NCBI RefSeq assembly: GCF_900129215.1
Contig: NZ_FQUQ01000001.1
Span: 558,001-622,000 of the forward strand
Length of the DNA: 64,000 nucleotides
Source of the DNA: Pedobacter caeni
Lineage (GTDB): Bacteria > Bacteroidota > Bacteroidia > Sphingobacteriales > Sphingobacteriaceae
Direction: 5' to 3'
Below the pieces are notes generated by a model. That model was not told the origin of the DNA. It ran no database searches and was given only the letters and a program-made list of their open reading frames with translations. Shown in pieces: positions 1-7,902 of the stretch (position 1 is the first letter of the stretch; every line of letters begins with the position of its first letter). The position numbers and the translations under genes are program-made.

Positions 1-482
1 TCAAAAGCCATACTTTCGCTCCAGCCTTCCAAGGCCCATTTGGTGGCATGATAGACCGAACTGAATGGGAAAGTAACTAATCCACCAATAGAGGTGGTCG
101 AGATAAACAGTCCACTTTGTTTTTTCCTGAAATGAGGAATAAATGCTTGTGTGACACGAATCACACCTAAGATATTAGTGTCCAGCTGTCTGACCAGTTG
201 CGCATCAGAGGTCGATTCCAAAGGACCCATAAGCCCATAACCTGCATTGTTAAAAACGACGTCAATATCGCCTGAAGCAATTGCTTTTTGTGTGGTTTCA
301 GCGATCTGTGCAAGATTGGTTACATCTAAGGGTAGCAAACTGATATTGTCTATTAGATTTAACTCTTGTTCTTCTTCTGGTTTGCGCATGGTAGCGATTA
401 CTTTCCAACCTTTAGCCGCAAATAATTTTGCAGTTGCTTTTCCAAGTCCTGTGGAAGCTCCTGTTATAAATATTGTTTTCAT
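1..482 (-). CDS. SDR family oxidoreductase, 3' end cut by the window
   Basis: Classical short-chain dehydrogenase/reductase using NAD(P)H; substrate unknown. The frame starts with ATG at 482 and runs off the left edge after about 160 codons with no stop. Visible motifs are the Rossmann glycine motif TGASTGLG (residues 7-14), NNAG (78-81), the catalytic serine region ISTTSIGG (about 127-134) and the active site YHATK (144-148). All catalytic elements are therefore inside the window and only the C-terminal substrate-binding part is missing. It is divergent from the DUF1080 gene. Its upstream region holds a 15-bp direct repeat with 21-bp periodicity (531-566), a layout often bound by AraC-type regulators. 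Confidence 0.9.
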   Translation of the reverse strand, partial: MKTIFITGASTGLGKATAKLFAAKGWKVIATMRKPEEEQELNLIDNISLLPLDVTNLAQIAETTQKAIASGDIDVVFNNAGYGLMGPLESTSDAQLVRQLDTNILGVIRVTQAFIPHFRKKQSGLFISTTSIGGLVTFPFSSVYHATKWALEGWSESMAF

Positions 483-530
483 TTTGTTTATGATTTGATC
501 ACAAATGTCTGTCAGATTGCTTTCTGGTAT

Positions 531-566
531 GTAGCCAAACTGGAAGATGTTGTAGCCAAAATGGAA
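531..566 (-). promoter_or_regulatory. Direct repeat upstream of the SDR gene, possible operator
   Basis: GTAGCCAAACTGGAA (531-545) and GTAGCCAAAATGGAA (552-566) match at 14 of 15 bases and start 21 bp apart, two helical turns. They lie 49-84 bp upstream of the SDR start codon. Direct repeats in phase upstream of an SDR gene are typical of AraC/XylS-type activators. The protein that binds is unknown, and no regulator gene is adjacent inside the window. Confidence 0.45.
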
Positions 567-661
567 AGGATAAAATTGTATTTTGTGGGCCATGGTTATG
601 GACAGATATTGTCAGGACTGATTTAAATTCCTACTTTTAAGATCTAACCATTGCTTAAAGT

Positions 662-1492
662 ATGAAACTAAAAACTACATTATCGCTAATTATAGCACTG
701 ACTTTCTCATTTATAAATCAGTCGTCGGCCCAAAAAGGCTGGATCGATCTTTTTAACGGAAAAGACCTGAACGACTGGAACATTAAGATTTCCAAACATG
801 ATTATAAGGACAACTATGCCAATACTTTTCGTGTAGAAGATGGACTGATGAAAGTAAGTTATGATGGTTATGGTGATTTTGATCAGCAGTACGGTCATAT
901 TTTCTATAAGAAGCCTTTTTCTTATTACCTGCTGGAAGTTACTTACCGGTTTGTGGGTGAGCAGGCCAAAGGCGGGGAAGGCTGGGCATTAAGAAACAGC
1001 GGGGCGATGTTGCATGGTCAGGCACCGGAAACGATGCTTAAGGATCAGGATTTTCCGATTTCTGTGGAAGCGCAGATTTTAGGGGGTGATGGCACACATA
1101 TCCGCCATACCAGTAATTTATGTACGCCAGGAACGCAAGTTGTTTATGACGGGAAATTATTCACCCCGCATTGTTTGGATTCTAAATCGAAGACTTATGC
1201 GGGCGATCAGTGGGTAAAGGCGGAGTTTCTGGTCCTTGGTGATTCTGTAATCAAACACATTATCGATAAGGAAGTGGTCCTTGAATATAGCAAACCTCAG
1301 ATAGGCGGAGGAAATGTGGCGAATTACGACCCTAAAATGAAAGAAGATGGTAAAGCCTTAACCGGTGGTTATATTTCTTTGCAAAGTGAAAGTCATCCTA
1401 TTGAATTTAAAAAAGTAAGGCTTTTTAACCTGGAACGTTATGCTAACGATAAAACGAAGTTAGATCAGGTGATCGAAAAACTGTTGAAGTAA
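662..1492 (+). CDS. Secreted DUF1080 (3-keto-disaccharide hydrolase-like) protein
   Basis: A 276-residue protein with an N-terminal signal peptide (about residues 1-23, ending SSAQ). The body looks like DUF1080 (PF06439), a jelly-roll fold: it opens with WIDLFNGKDLNDWNIK, the usual start of this family, and ends with a strand of the type GGYISLQSESHPIEFKKVRLFNL. Some family members hydrolyse 3-keto-glycosides made by periplasmic sugar oxidation; others are only lectin-like. No partner oxidoreductase is adjacent, so the role here is not settled. Likely periplasmic. It stands alone, and its 3' end faces the DoxX gene across a strong hairpin. Confidence 0.8.
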   Translation: MKLKTTLSLIIALTFSFINQSSAQKGWIDLFNGKDLNDWNIKISKHDYKDNYANTFRVEDGLMKVSYDGYGDFDQQYGHIFYKKPFSYYLLEVTYRFVGEQAKGGEGWALRNSGAMLHGQAPETMLKDQDFPISVEAQILGGDGTHIRHTSNLCTPGTQVVYDGKLFTPHCLDSKSKTYAGDQWVKAEFLVLGDSVIKHIIDKEVVLEYSKPQIGGGNVANYDPKMKEDGKALTGGYISLQSESHPIEFKKVRLFNLERYANDKTKLDQVIEKLLK

Positions 1493-1511
1493 ACACGCTG
1501 CTTTTATCATC

Positions 1512-1549
1512 AATCAGCCCTGCAGATATGAAAATCTGCAGGGCTGATT
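1512..1549. terminator. Long perfect hairpin between convergent genes
   Basis: Arms of 16 bp (1512-1527 and 1534-1549) pair perfectly around a 6-base loop. It sits between the converging DUF1080 and doxX genes and is followed by TT on the plus side. There is only a short U-tract in either direction, but the stem is strong enough to serve as a bidirectional terminator. Confidence 0.75.
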
Positions 1550-1584
1550 TGTGTGCTTTCGGATTTTTTGGAAAGCTACGGTGT

Positions 1585-1968
1585 TTAGGTTTTTGACTCG
1601 CTGATCATAGGTTGATACTTGCGCCAGTTGTCGGCAATGATCCAAAGATTGATCAGGAAGAACGGCAATGCAATAGCCAGACCAGAAGGTTCGTAAATCG
1701 CATTGTGCACGATGACACCTACCATTACAGGTAAAATAACAATCGCACCCAGTGCCCGGTACTTCGGTAGCATAAATAGCAATCCCCCAATGATTTCAAT
1801 AACGCCAACTAAAGGGAATAACCAGGAAATTTTAACAAAAGCCTCCATTAATTTCATTTGCTCGGCGGTCATTTCCGGCATGGGCATGTAATTGAAGAAT
1901 TTGCTTAATCCGGCATTGATGAACATCAGACCGAACAGAACACAGAGTACAGTTTTTACGATTTTCAT
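1585..1968 (-). CDS. DoxX family membrane protein
   Basis: A 127-residue protein with four predicted membrane segments, the size and layout of the DoxX family. The N-terminal helix (VLCVLFGLMFINAGLSKF) carries the family's N-A/S-G-x-x-K-F type motif. A second helix (PLVGVIEIIGGLLFMLP) and two C-terminal helices follow. DoxX-like proteins are often found with redox or thiosulfate-related functions, but most Bacteroidota members are uncharacterised. It is a single gene with its own upstream region. Family fairly sure, function not. Confidence 0.85.
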   Translation of the reverse strand: MKIVKTVLCVLFGLMFINAGLSKFFNYMPMPEMTAEQMKLMEAFVKISWLFPLVGVIEIIGGLLFMLPKYRALGAIVILPVMVGVIVHNAIYEPSGLAIALPFFLINLWIIADNWRKYQPMISESKT

Positions 1969-2267
1969 TTTATAGGGTTTTGGTTAATTAAATATACTCA
2001 AAATCTATATGATTGAAAATCAGCTTTCCTGATCTTTGGTTTATTCATATCTGATGGCATTTATAGGGCTTGAAGCGGCTGATAGGAACAATTTTAAAGA
2101 ATTTATGGAATCAGCATGTTCGGTTATGAACTTGAATGTCCAGGATCGGACAGCAGGAAAAGAGGCATTAACCGCTATCAGATGACGTTCGGATAAAAAA
2201 TCACGGCAAAGCAACCACATTCGGTTTTTATACAATAGTTTTGCGGAAAATAATAATTCACATTAGA

Positions 2268-4400
2268 ATGAGGTTTAGAACTGGGATGGTGAAATGGGAT
2301 AATGTAAAAGGCAGCCTGATCAGTTTGGTTTACGGGGAGTATTTTACGGATGCCCTGCGAAATACGCTGACCATTGTTTTACCTTTTGCCCTGCTTTTTT
2401 TCTACCATCAACCGAATATGGCAATTGGAGTAGGGGTTGGCGCCTTGCTCATTAGTTTAACGGATGCACCGGGAAACAGGGCCAATAAGTTTAAAAGTGC
2501 CATTGTGAGTATTGTTTCTTTCTTTTTCACCGCACTGATCATTTCCTTATCGCTGGGCAATCACTGGCTTACCGCCGGTAGCATTTTCCTGTTGACTTTC
2601 GTGTTTTCAATGTTTGCCATTTTCGGAAACAGGCTGGCCTTAACAGGCACCATGGCCATTATCCTTGGTATTTTTACCCTTGGTCTGCATCCTGTAAATC
2701 CCTGGTTGTTCAGCTGGTATATCCTCCTTGGGGGATGTTGGTATTACCTGATCAGTCTGATTCAGATTGTCATCTGGCCATACCGCTCTCTGCATCAGGC
2801 CATTTTTGAATGCATTACCACCACTTCTGCCTTTCTGAAATCTAAAGCACATTGTTACGATCCTGAAGTCCCGCTGGATGAATGTTACAGTGAAACGATC
2901 GCTTTACATGTAAAAGTGAGCGAGAAGCAGGAACTGGTGAGGAACCTGCTCCTGAGTGATAAAGCGGCCATGAAGCCTGCAAATGAACGCGGGCAGCAAT
3001 TATTGCGGACTGCAGTTAGTGTCATTGATTTGTATGAGCAGGTTACTGCCATCCATTATGATTACGCTTATGTCAGAAAAACGCTGGGCAAAACAGGGGC
3101 GCTAAACCTCATTATCGAATTGATTGATATTTTAGCAGAAGAGCTGGAAGTCCTGAGTGGCGTTTTCCTAAGGCCAAAGAAGATTTTGCCTTCAGAGCGA
3201 CCGCTTAAATTTGAGCAGGCGAAAGCCAAACTGGCTAAACTGCTCGGCTCAGCAGAAGAGACCAACGCTCAGATTTTACTTAAAATACTTAAAAACCTGG
3301 ACGACATCACCCTGCATGTAGAGGTGATTAAGGGGGATCAGCCTGTGTCTGTGATTCATCCAGACCTCAGTTGGAGTAATACTGACTACGAACATTTCCT
3401 CTCTCCCCAGCTGTTCAATCTGACCTCACTAAAGCAGTATTTCTCTTTTAATTCTCCGGTGTTTAAATTCTCTTTGCGGCTGGCAATTCTGTGCTTACTG
3501 GCTTATCTGATCACCTTGTTGTTTCCATTTGGTAAGTATAGTTATTGGTTATTACTTACTATTGTGATCGTTGCAAAACCCCGTTTTGGCCTTACCTGGA
3601 AGCGCAACATGGAACGGCTATCAGGTACTTTTATTGGAGCAGTTTTAGGAATTGCTTTATTGCTGATGATTAAACAGGTATTGGTACTCCTTGTCATATC
3701 GGCATTTTTGCTGCTTGGATTTTTCACTTTCAACCGCATTAAATATGCGGTCAGTGTGATGTTCATTACCTCCATGGTGATTTTGTGCCTCAGTGTTTAC
3801 GATGGCCATACAGATCATATCATTACAGAGCGACTCTTATATACAGTGGTCGGCTGTGTCATCGCTTTTCTTGCTGCATTTCTCTTTCCGATCTGGGAAA
3901 CAAAAGGCCTTAAAACCCTGATTTCAAATATTCTTGAGGCCAACAGGGATTATTTATTGAAAGTACAGACAGGATTACAGGGAGCTTCCGCCGGGATAAC
4001 CGAGTCAAAACTGGCCAGGAAAAACAGCTATATCCAGCTGGCCAAATTTTCAGAAGCCCTGCAATACATGCACCTGGAACCTAAAAGTAAGCAAGTAGAC
4101 ATGAAAGGGATTTATTCGATCCAGATTCTTAGCTATAGAATTAACTCGATCATAGCCTCGTTGTCTTTGTCGGCGAAACAAAACACCAAACAGGACTTAG
4201 GTGTATTACTTGCAGGGGAGGCGCTAAATAACCTGGAATATGGGGTTCAACATAGTGCAAGCTTAGATTTGAAAAACATAAAGATAGTGGTACATTCAGA
4301 TGAAATTGAAGAAATGAATGCGAATGAAGGCACCCTGCAACATCAGCTGGATCTCTTGCTGGCTTTATCTTTGGAACTCAGGTTATATTTCATTAAATAA
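2268..4400 (+). CDS. FUSC / YccS-type inner-membrane protein
   Basis: About 710 residues from ATG 2268; a TTG at 2241 is in frame but less likely. It has two blocks of closely packed membrane helices: an N-terminal one (roughly residues 30-175 with FALLFFYHQPNMAIGVGVGA) and a C-terminal one (roughly 395-545 with LTIVIVAKPRFGLTWKRN). The second matches the FUSC_2 motif, in which a helix is followed by a P-x-x-G/F-x-T-x-x-R stretch. A long helical soluble region lies between them, and there is a helical tail. This is the YccS/YhfK/AaeB-like architecture, linked to export of aromatic acids or unknown substrates; no substrate can be named. The last roughly 83 bases of the gene were copied downstream by a tandem duplication (see 5061-5143). 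Confidence 0.8.
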   Translation: MRFRTGMVKWDNVKGSLISLVYGEYFTDALRNTLTIVLPFALLFFYHQPNMAIGVGVGALLISLTDAPGNRANKFKSAIVSIVSFFFTALIISLSLGNHWLTAGSIFLLTFVFSMFAIFGNRLALTGTMAIILGIFTLGLHPVNPWLFSWYILLGGCWYYLISLIQIVIWPYRSLHQAIFECITTTSAFLKSKAHCYDPEVPLDECYSETIALHVKVSEKQELVRNLLLSDKAAMKPANERGQQLLRTAVSVIDLYEQVTAIHYDYAYVRKTLGKTGALNLIIELIDILAEELEVLSGVFLRPKKILPSERPLKFEQAKAKLAKLLGSAEETNAQILLKILKNLDDITLHVEVIKGDQPVSVIHPDLSWSNTDYEHFLSPQLFNLTSLKQYFSFNSPVFKFSLRLAILCLLAYLITLLFPFGKYSYWLLLTIVIVAKPRFGLTWKRNMERLSGTFIGAVLGIALLLMIKQVLVLLVISAFLLLGFFTFNRIKYAVSVMFITSMVILCLSVYDGHTDHIITERLLYTVVGCVIAFLAAFLFPIWETKGLKTLISNILEANRDYLLKVQTGLQGASAGITESKLARKNSYIQLAKFSEALQYMHLEPKSKQVDMKGIYSIQILSYRINSIIASLSLSAKQNTKQDLGVLLAGEALNNLEYGVQHSASLDLKNIKIVVHSDEIEEMNANEGTLQHQLDLLLALSLELRLYFIK

Positions 4401-4472
4401 GGGAATAGATAAGGGATTTATATCGTAATTTGTCGTTAAATTCTTTAATGTAATTTTTTTAATTGTTATAAT

Positions 4473-5033
4473 TTGTGGATCACTAGATTTTTTAAAAGTA
4501 TCTTTTATTCCGGATCATTTGACGAAAAGGACTCAACCGAGGATGTTTTCTGGTACCTTATGCCTGAAATTGAGGATAAAATAGAGGCTCTGCGTCTATA
4601 TATAGAAAACAATCTATCAATTAACGAAAGCGATTTTTGGTATTATGTACTTAATCCCGAAATGGTTTCTCATATGGATCGTTTGTCTAAAGCGGATTGC
4701 GAACAATTAGCTTTAAAAATTTGGGACTGGGATGCTGAGACATTAATGTGTTTGGCAGATCCATTTCTTGAAATTTCTAATCCAAATCTGGATGGCTGTT
4801 TCTTGTATTGTAAGCTTTTTTTGGTCGTTGAAAAGTTTGAAGACATACATTATCTGGGAGGTAATATGCCACCTGCAGTAACTCACATTGAACCGGGAAC
4901 GCAGCCATTGCATTTCTATACTGATTTAGAAAATAAAGCTATTGAAGCATTCAAAGATTATGAGCCATTCTTTCTCCGTTATATAAGAGAAAAACTGGAA
5001 GAAGAAAAGAACCTTCGGAAGGAAAAAATCTGA
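4473..5033 (+). CDS. Unrecognised protein, tandem paralogue 1
   Basis: A 186-residue soluble protein, no signal peptide, family not recognised. The frame opens with TTG at 4473; the first ATG is at 4560. The N-terminal WITRFFKS stretch is shared in frame with paralogue 2, which favours the TTG start, but an ATG start is possible. Notable features are DKIEALRLYIENNLS, then KIWDWDAE, a run around CLADPFLEISNPNLDG, the acidic and aromatic GTQPLHFY, and a charged helical C-terminus (EKLEEEKNLRKEK). Lone, acidic, fast-duplicating genes of this kind are sometimes immunity or decoy proteins, but nothing here proves that. Confidence 0.7.
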   Translation: MWITRFFKSIFYSGSFDEKDSTEDVFWYLMPEIEDKIEALRLYIENNLSINESDFWYYVLNPEMVSHMDRLSKADCEQLALKIWDWDAETLMCLADPFLEISNPNLDGCFLYCKLFLVVEKFEDIHYLGGNMPPAVTHIEPGTQPLHFYTDLENKAIEAFKDYEPFFLRYIREKLEEEKNLRKEKI

Positions 5034-5060
5034 TGTGCAAGAACTTTCATTAGATTCATG

Positions 5061-5143
5061 ATGCGAATGAAGGTACCTTGCAACATCAGCTGGATCTCTT
5101 GTTGGCTTTGTCTTTAGAACTCAAAATATATTTCATTAAATAA
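5061..5143 (+). pseudogene. Relic of the FUSC gene 3' end copied by the tandem duplication
   Basis: This stretch repeats FUSC gene positions 4318-4400 with a few substitutions and still ends in frame at the same stop codon; the translation reads NEGTLQHQLDLLLALSLELK, then IYFIK and stop. It has no start codon or promoter of its own, so it is a passenger fragment. It marks the left breakpoint of the duplication inside the FUSC coding sequence. Confidence 0.85.
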
Positions 5144-5172
5144 CAGGGTAGATAAGGGATATATATTGTAAA

Positions 5173-5733
5173 TTGTGGATCACCAGATTTTTTAAAAGTG
5201 TTTTTTATCCAGGATCATTTATTGCAGGGGACTTAAGCGATGATGACCTTAGATACATCATGCCTAAAATTAAGGACAAAGTAGAGGCCTTACGTTTGTA
5301 TATAGAAAACAACCTGTCAGATAATGAAGGTGATTCCTGGCCCTATGTACATAATCGGCAAATAGTCTATCATATAGATCGTTTATCGAAAGTAAATTGC
5401 GAACAATTAGTTTTGAAAATTTGGGATTGGGATGCTGAAATAATAATGTGTTTGGCAGATCCATTTCTTGAAATTTCCAATCCAAATCTGGATGGCTGTT
5501 TCTTGTATTGTAAGCTTTTTTTGGCCGCTGAAAAGTTTGAAGATGTACATTATCTGGGTGATAATTTACCATATGCCATAAGTCATATTAATACAGGAAC
5601 TCAACCATTGGGTTTCTATGTTGATTTAGAAACTAAAGTGATGGAAACATTTAAAGATTATGATCCGTTGTTTATTTCTTATATAAGGGCAAAGCTTGAA
5701 AAGGAAAAAATGCTGCGACAGGAAAAATCCTGA
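5173..5733 (+). CDS. Unrecognised protein, tandem paralogue 2
   Basis: A 186-residue duplicate of the protein at 4473-5033, same length and same TTG start (first in-frame ATG at 5260). It keeps the shared core (DKVEALRLYIENNLS, KIWDWDAE, CLADPFLEISNPNLDG, GTQPLGFY) but differs at many positions near the N-terminus and around residues 50-65. Between 5444 and 5524 the DNA differs from paralogue 1 at only one of 81 bases, far less than in the flanks. That suggests local gene conversion or strong constraint on this segment. No function can be assigned. Confidence 0.7.
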   Translation: MWITRFFKSVFYPGSFIAGDLSDDDLRYIMPKIKDKVEALRLYIENNLSDNEGDSWPYVHNRQIVYHIDRLSKVNCEQLVLKIWDWDAEIIMCLADPFLEISNPNLDGCFLYCKLFLAAEKFEDVHYLGDNLPYAISHINTGTQPLGFYVDLETKVMETFKDYDPLFISYIRAKLEKEKMLRQEKS

Positions 5734-5777
5734 TGTGCAAGAACTTTCATTAGATTAATGATTATAACTTCATTTTA

Positions 5778-5785
5778 TAAATTTG
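5778..5785 (+). promoter_or_regulatory. -7 promoter box upstream of paralogue 3
   Basis: TAAATTTG fits the Bacteroidota -7 consensus TAnnTTTG exactly and ends 13 bases before the ATG of the third paralogue. No clear TTTG lies 19-21 bases upstream, so the call rests on the -7 box alone. Confidence 0.4.
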
Positions 5786-5798
5786 ACCCATCATCAAA

Positions 5799-6296
5799 AT
5801 GAATAATAAAAACATGCAAACTGTACCTGATATTGAGGATAAAATCGAGGCTTTGTATCTATTTATGGAAAGCAATCTGTCAGGTCGTTACGCTGAAGAC
5901 TGGACTTACATGCTTGATCCTGAAATAGTTTTTCATTTAAATAGTTTATCGAAAGAGGAATGCGAAAATTTAGTTTTAAGAATTTGGGACTGGGATGCAG
6001 ACATATTAATATGCTTAGCCGACCCATTTATTGGCGATTACTATTCACATCTGGATGGTGGCTTCTTGTACTGCAAGCTTTTTTTAGTCATAGAGAATTT
6101 TGGTGATTTAGAATATCTTTATGATAATCTGCCGCATGCGGTAAGTAGAATTAATGCAGGAACTCAGCCATTAAGTTTCTATGTTGATTTAGAAAATAAA
6201 GCTATTGAAACATTTAAAGTTAAAGAGTCTTATGGTATTGATTGCATAAGGGAAAAATTCGACAGAGAAAGAAAGCTGCAACAGGAAAAATCCTAA
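5799..6296 (+). CDS. Unrecognised protein, tandem paralogue 3 (diverged)
   Basis: A 165-residue protein homologous to the two preceding paralogues over most of its length (DKIEALYLFMESNLS, RIWDWDAD, CLADPFIGDYYSHLDGG, FLYCKLFLVIENF, GTQPLSFYVDLENKAIETFK). It lacks their first roughly 20 residues and starts with ATG. It is clearly older than the paralogue 1/2 split and has no FUSC tail relic in front. The 19 bases following paralogue 2 (5758-5776) reappear after this gene (6321-6339) with one mismatch, so the older duplication also copied the boundary with the next gene. Function unknown. Confidence 0.7.
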   Translation: MNNKNMQTVPDIEDKIEALYLFMESNLSGRYAEDWTYMLDPEIVFHLNSLSKEECENLVLRIWDWDADILICLADPFIGDYYSHLDGGFLYCKLFLVIENFGDLEYLYDNLPHAVSRINAGTQPLSFYVDLENKAIETFKVKESYGIDCIREKFDRERKLQQEKS

Positions 6297-6324
6297 TACA
6301 GTAGGTCATTCGTTAAAAAAATGA

Positions 6325-7416
6325 TCATAACTTCATTTTCTTTAGCCAGTCTTTTTCGATCTGAGTTATGGTTTGTAAATCCGCTACATATGAAGGATTC
6401 GGAATATACCAATCCATTTGTTCATAATATTTTTTCAGGTCCACACTCTTAAAAACATAACCTCTTCTTGCAAAGGGTAGGTTTTTCAGGATTTTCTTTT
6501 GTAACTCATCTGTGGGTTCTTTAATGAAATCCTGTTGATAGTAGGAGAAAGGCAGGTAAAACAGGTCTTCAGTTCCGTATTCATTCTTCGCAGACAGGAA
6601 TAATTCGCCCCTGGGCTTGAAGTTTTTCCTTTGAAAGATGATCTTCCCCTTTTGGAGATGAAATCTTAAAGCGTCATTTTTCTTAAATGCATCTTTAAGC
6701 GCTTTAACGTCTGAAACTTTACCAACTCCGTCGATTTTCCAGTCGGTACTGGCTTTAAAAAAGGTTTTGTCGAGGTTAAACGTTTCAAATTCTCCCGGAT
6801 CTACGATTAAGGTAAAATCATCAATCTGCTTATTTCCCCAGCGGTTTGCAGCGGTGAGCACATATTCAAAGTCATAATTATAGTCAACTGAACCGGATAC
6901 ATCATACTTATAAGTGTGTTTTATGATGTTTAAACCCTTTTTAAACTTTGCCTTGAAATGGTAAACGTAAAAGAATCCGACTTCGTTTGTATTGTCTATA
7001 CTTTCCTCAATCTCTGCCAGACTTTTACTTTTGATGATTCCGTTGCGTGCATAAGCCTCATCTTCAACATAAGCGACTTTATAGTTCAGTTTCTGGTCAT
7101 TTAGAACAACAGTAAAGTCGTGCATATAGCGATGCAAGCCATTTTTTGGAGTGCCGTCCACATCTCCCGATGGGGAAAAGGCTTCAAACCCTACGGTGAT
7201 GGTTTTCTCTGCCTTAGGGTTGTAAAACTCATAATAAACGGTAACCTCAATAAACTTATCATTAACCTTTTTTAAAGTCAGGATCTCTTTTTTGACACTG
7301 ATATCTGTTTCTTTAATTGGAATAAGCTGATTTCCTTTAGCATAAAAGGCACCGTCATTTGCAAAAGTTCGGCTGCTGAAAAGGGTAAAAAAGAAAAGGA
7401 TAAGTATATATTTCAT
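6325..7416 (-). CDS. Exported protein with DUF4424-like body and C-terminal YARHG domain
   Basis: The chosen start (ATG 7416) gives 363 residues with a clear signal peptide (MKYILILFFFTLFSSRTFA); an upstream start would add nine residues in front of it. The mature N-terminus NDGAFYAKGNQLIPIKETDI and the following beta-rich region resemble DUF4424-type proteins. The C-terminus, LPFARRGYVFKSVDLKKYYEQ to WYIPNPSY, looks like a YARHG domain, a small extracellular or periplasmic module of unknown role. It is the last gene of a minus-strand run starting near 9859, 66 bp from its upstream neighbour. Likely periplasmic; function unknown. Confidence 0.7.
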   Translation of the reverse strand: MKYILILFFFTLFSSRTFANDGAFYAKGNQLIPIKETDISVKKEILTLKKVNDKFIEVTVYYEFYNPKAEKTITVGFEAFSPSGDVDGTPKNGLHRYMHDFTVVLNDQKLNYKVAYVEDEAYARNGIIKSKSLAEIEESIDNTNEVGFFYVYHFKAKFKKGLNIIKHTYKYDVSGSVDYNYDFEYVLTAANRWGNKQIDDFTLIVDPGEFETFNLDKTFFKASTDWKIDGVGKVSDVKALKDAFKKNDALRFHLQKGKIIFQRKNFKPRGELFLSAKNEYGTEDLFYLPFSYYQQDFIKEPTDELQKKILKNLPFARRGYVFKSVDLKKYYEQMDWYIPNPSYVADLQTITQIEKDWLKKMKL

Positions 7417-7482
7417 TTTTTTTTCTCTTAAAATTTCCAACAAGGTAGAGAATTTTATAGATAAACCAGATTGGAAAAATTT

Positions 7483-7887
7483 TTATTGAAGATAGCCCTG
7501 AAGGAGACAATAACCAGCTCCGATGACCGTCAATGTGACTCCGGCAGCAAGTAGGAGTATGGTCCACCTGAAAATCCTGGTATAGGTATATGGCTTGGCT
7601 TCAGTGGGATTTTCCGGGGAATATATAAAAGTCAGTTCGTCGCCAACAGACCAGTCTGAAGGAGAACTTCCAACCGGGTAGCGATAAACGTAGGTCTCCT
7701 GTTGTGCCGTACTGAATTTAAATACCGGATGGTAAATGAATCCGCCATCATCTGGTTTTTCTTCCAGTTCAATGACCTTTCCGATGGTATATTCTGCATT
7801 CTTTACAAATTTCAATGTCCGTCTCAACCAAATTAAGGAGATGAGGCTGAGTATAATTCCAAGGATTAAAAAACTAAGGTAAATCAT
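7483..7887 (-). CDS. DUF3592 membrane protein, copy A
   Basis: A 134-residue protein (ATG 7887; a TTG two codons earlier is the alternative). Two membrane helices, near residues 1-20 and 108-128, flank a small beta domain. The layout fits DUF3592: N-terminal helix, then GKVIELEEK, a central YHPVFKFST strand, GDELTFIYSPENP, and the second helix. It is a paralogue of the next gene upstream (7903-8316), 15 bp away, so the pair arose by tandem duplication. The beta domain should face the periplasm or cytosol, not resolvable here. Function of the family is unknown. Confidence 0.75.
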   Translation of the reverse strand: MIYLSFLILGIILSLISLIWLRRTLKFVKNAEYTIGKVIELEEKPDDGGFIYHPVFKFSTAQQETYVYRYPVGSSPSDWSVGDELTFIYSPENPTEAKPYTYTRIFRWTILLLAAGVTLTVIGAGYCLLQGYLQ

Positions 7888-7902
7888 AAGCAATGTAATT
7901 GA

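Larger units (their letters stand above)
4318..5762. repeat. Tandem duplication, two units of about 743 and 700 bp
   Basis: Unit 1 (4318-5060) and unit 2 (5061-5762) each contain the 3' tail of the FUSC gene, a spacer, one copy of the small paralogous gene, and the trailer GATGTGCAAGAACTTTCATT. Before the gene starts the offset is 743; inside the genes it is 700. The 43-bp difference is a deletion in unit 2 that coincides exactly with two TAATTTGT direct repeats in unit 1 (4426-4433 and 4469-4476, 43 bp apart). So a tandem duplication was followed by a short-repeat-mediated deletion. Confidence 0.85.

Noticed and set aside
247..498. Plus-strand frame opposite the SDR gene
   Set aside because: It is fully antisense to a gene with clear SDR motifs and has a low-complexity translation.
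1512..1549. Perfect 16-bp inverted repeat as a recombination or mobile-element end
   Set aside because: It lies exactly between convergent genes with a 6-base loop, the layout of a terminator, and no target duplication or transposase is near.
2041..2235. A 64-codon minus-strand frame as a gene
   Set aside because: It opens with TTG, has no plausible domain or signal, and is adjacent to the FUSC start region; only its last few codons are mentioned as a possible remnant.
4318..6296. CRISPR-like or insertion-sequence origin for the repeats at 4.3-6.3 kb
   Set aside because: The repeats are two long units that contain whole genes; no short regular spacers, terminal inverted repeats or transposase are present.
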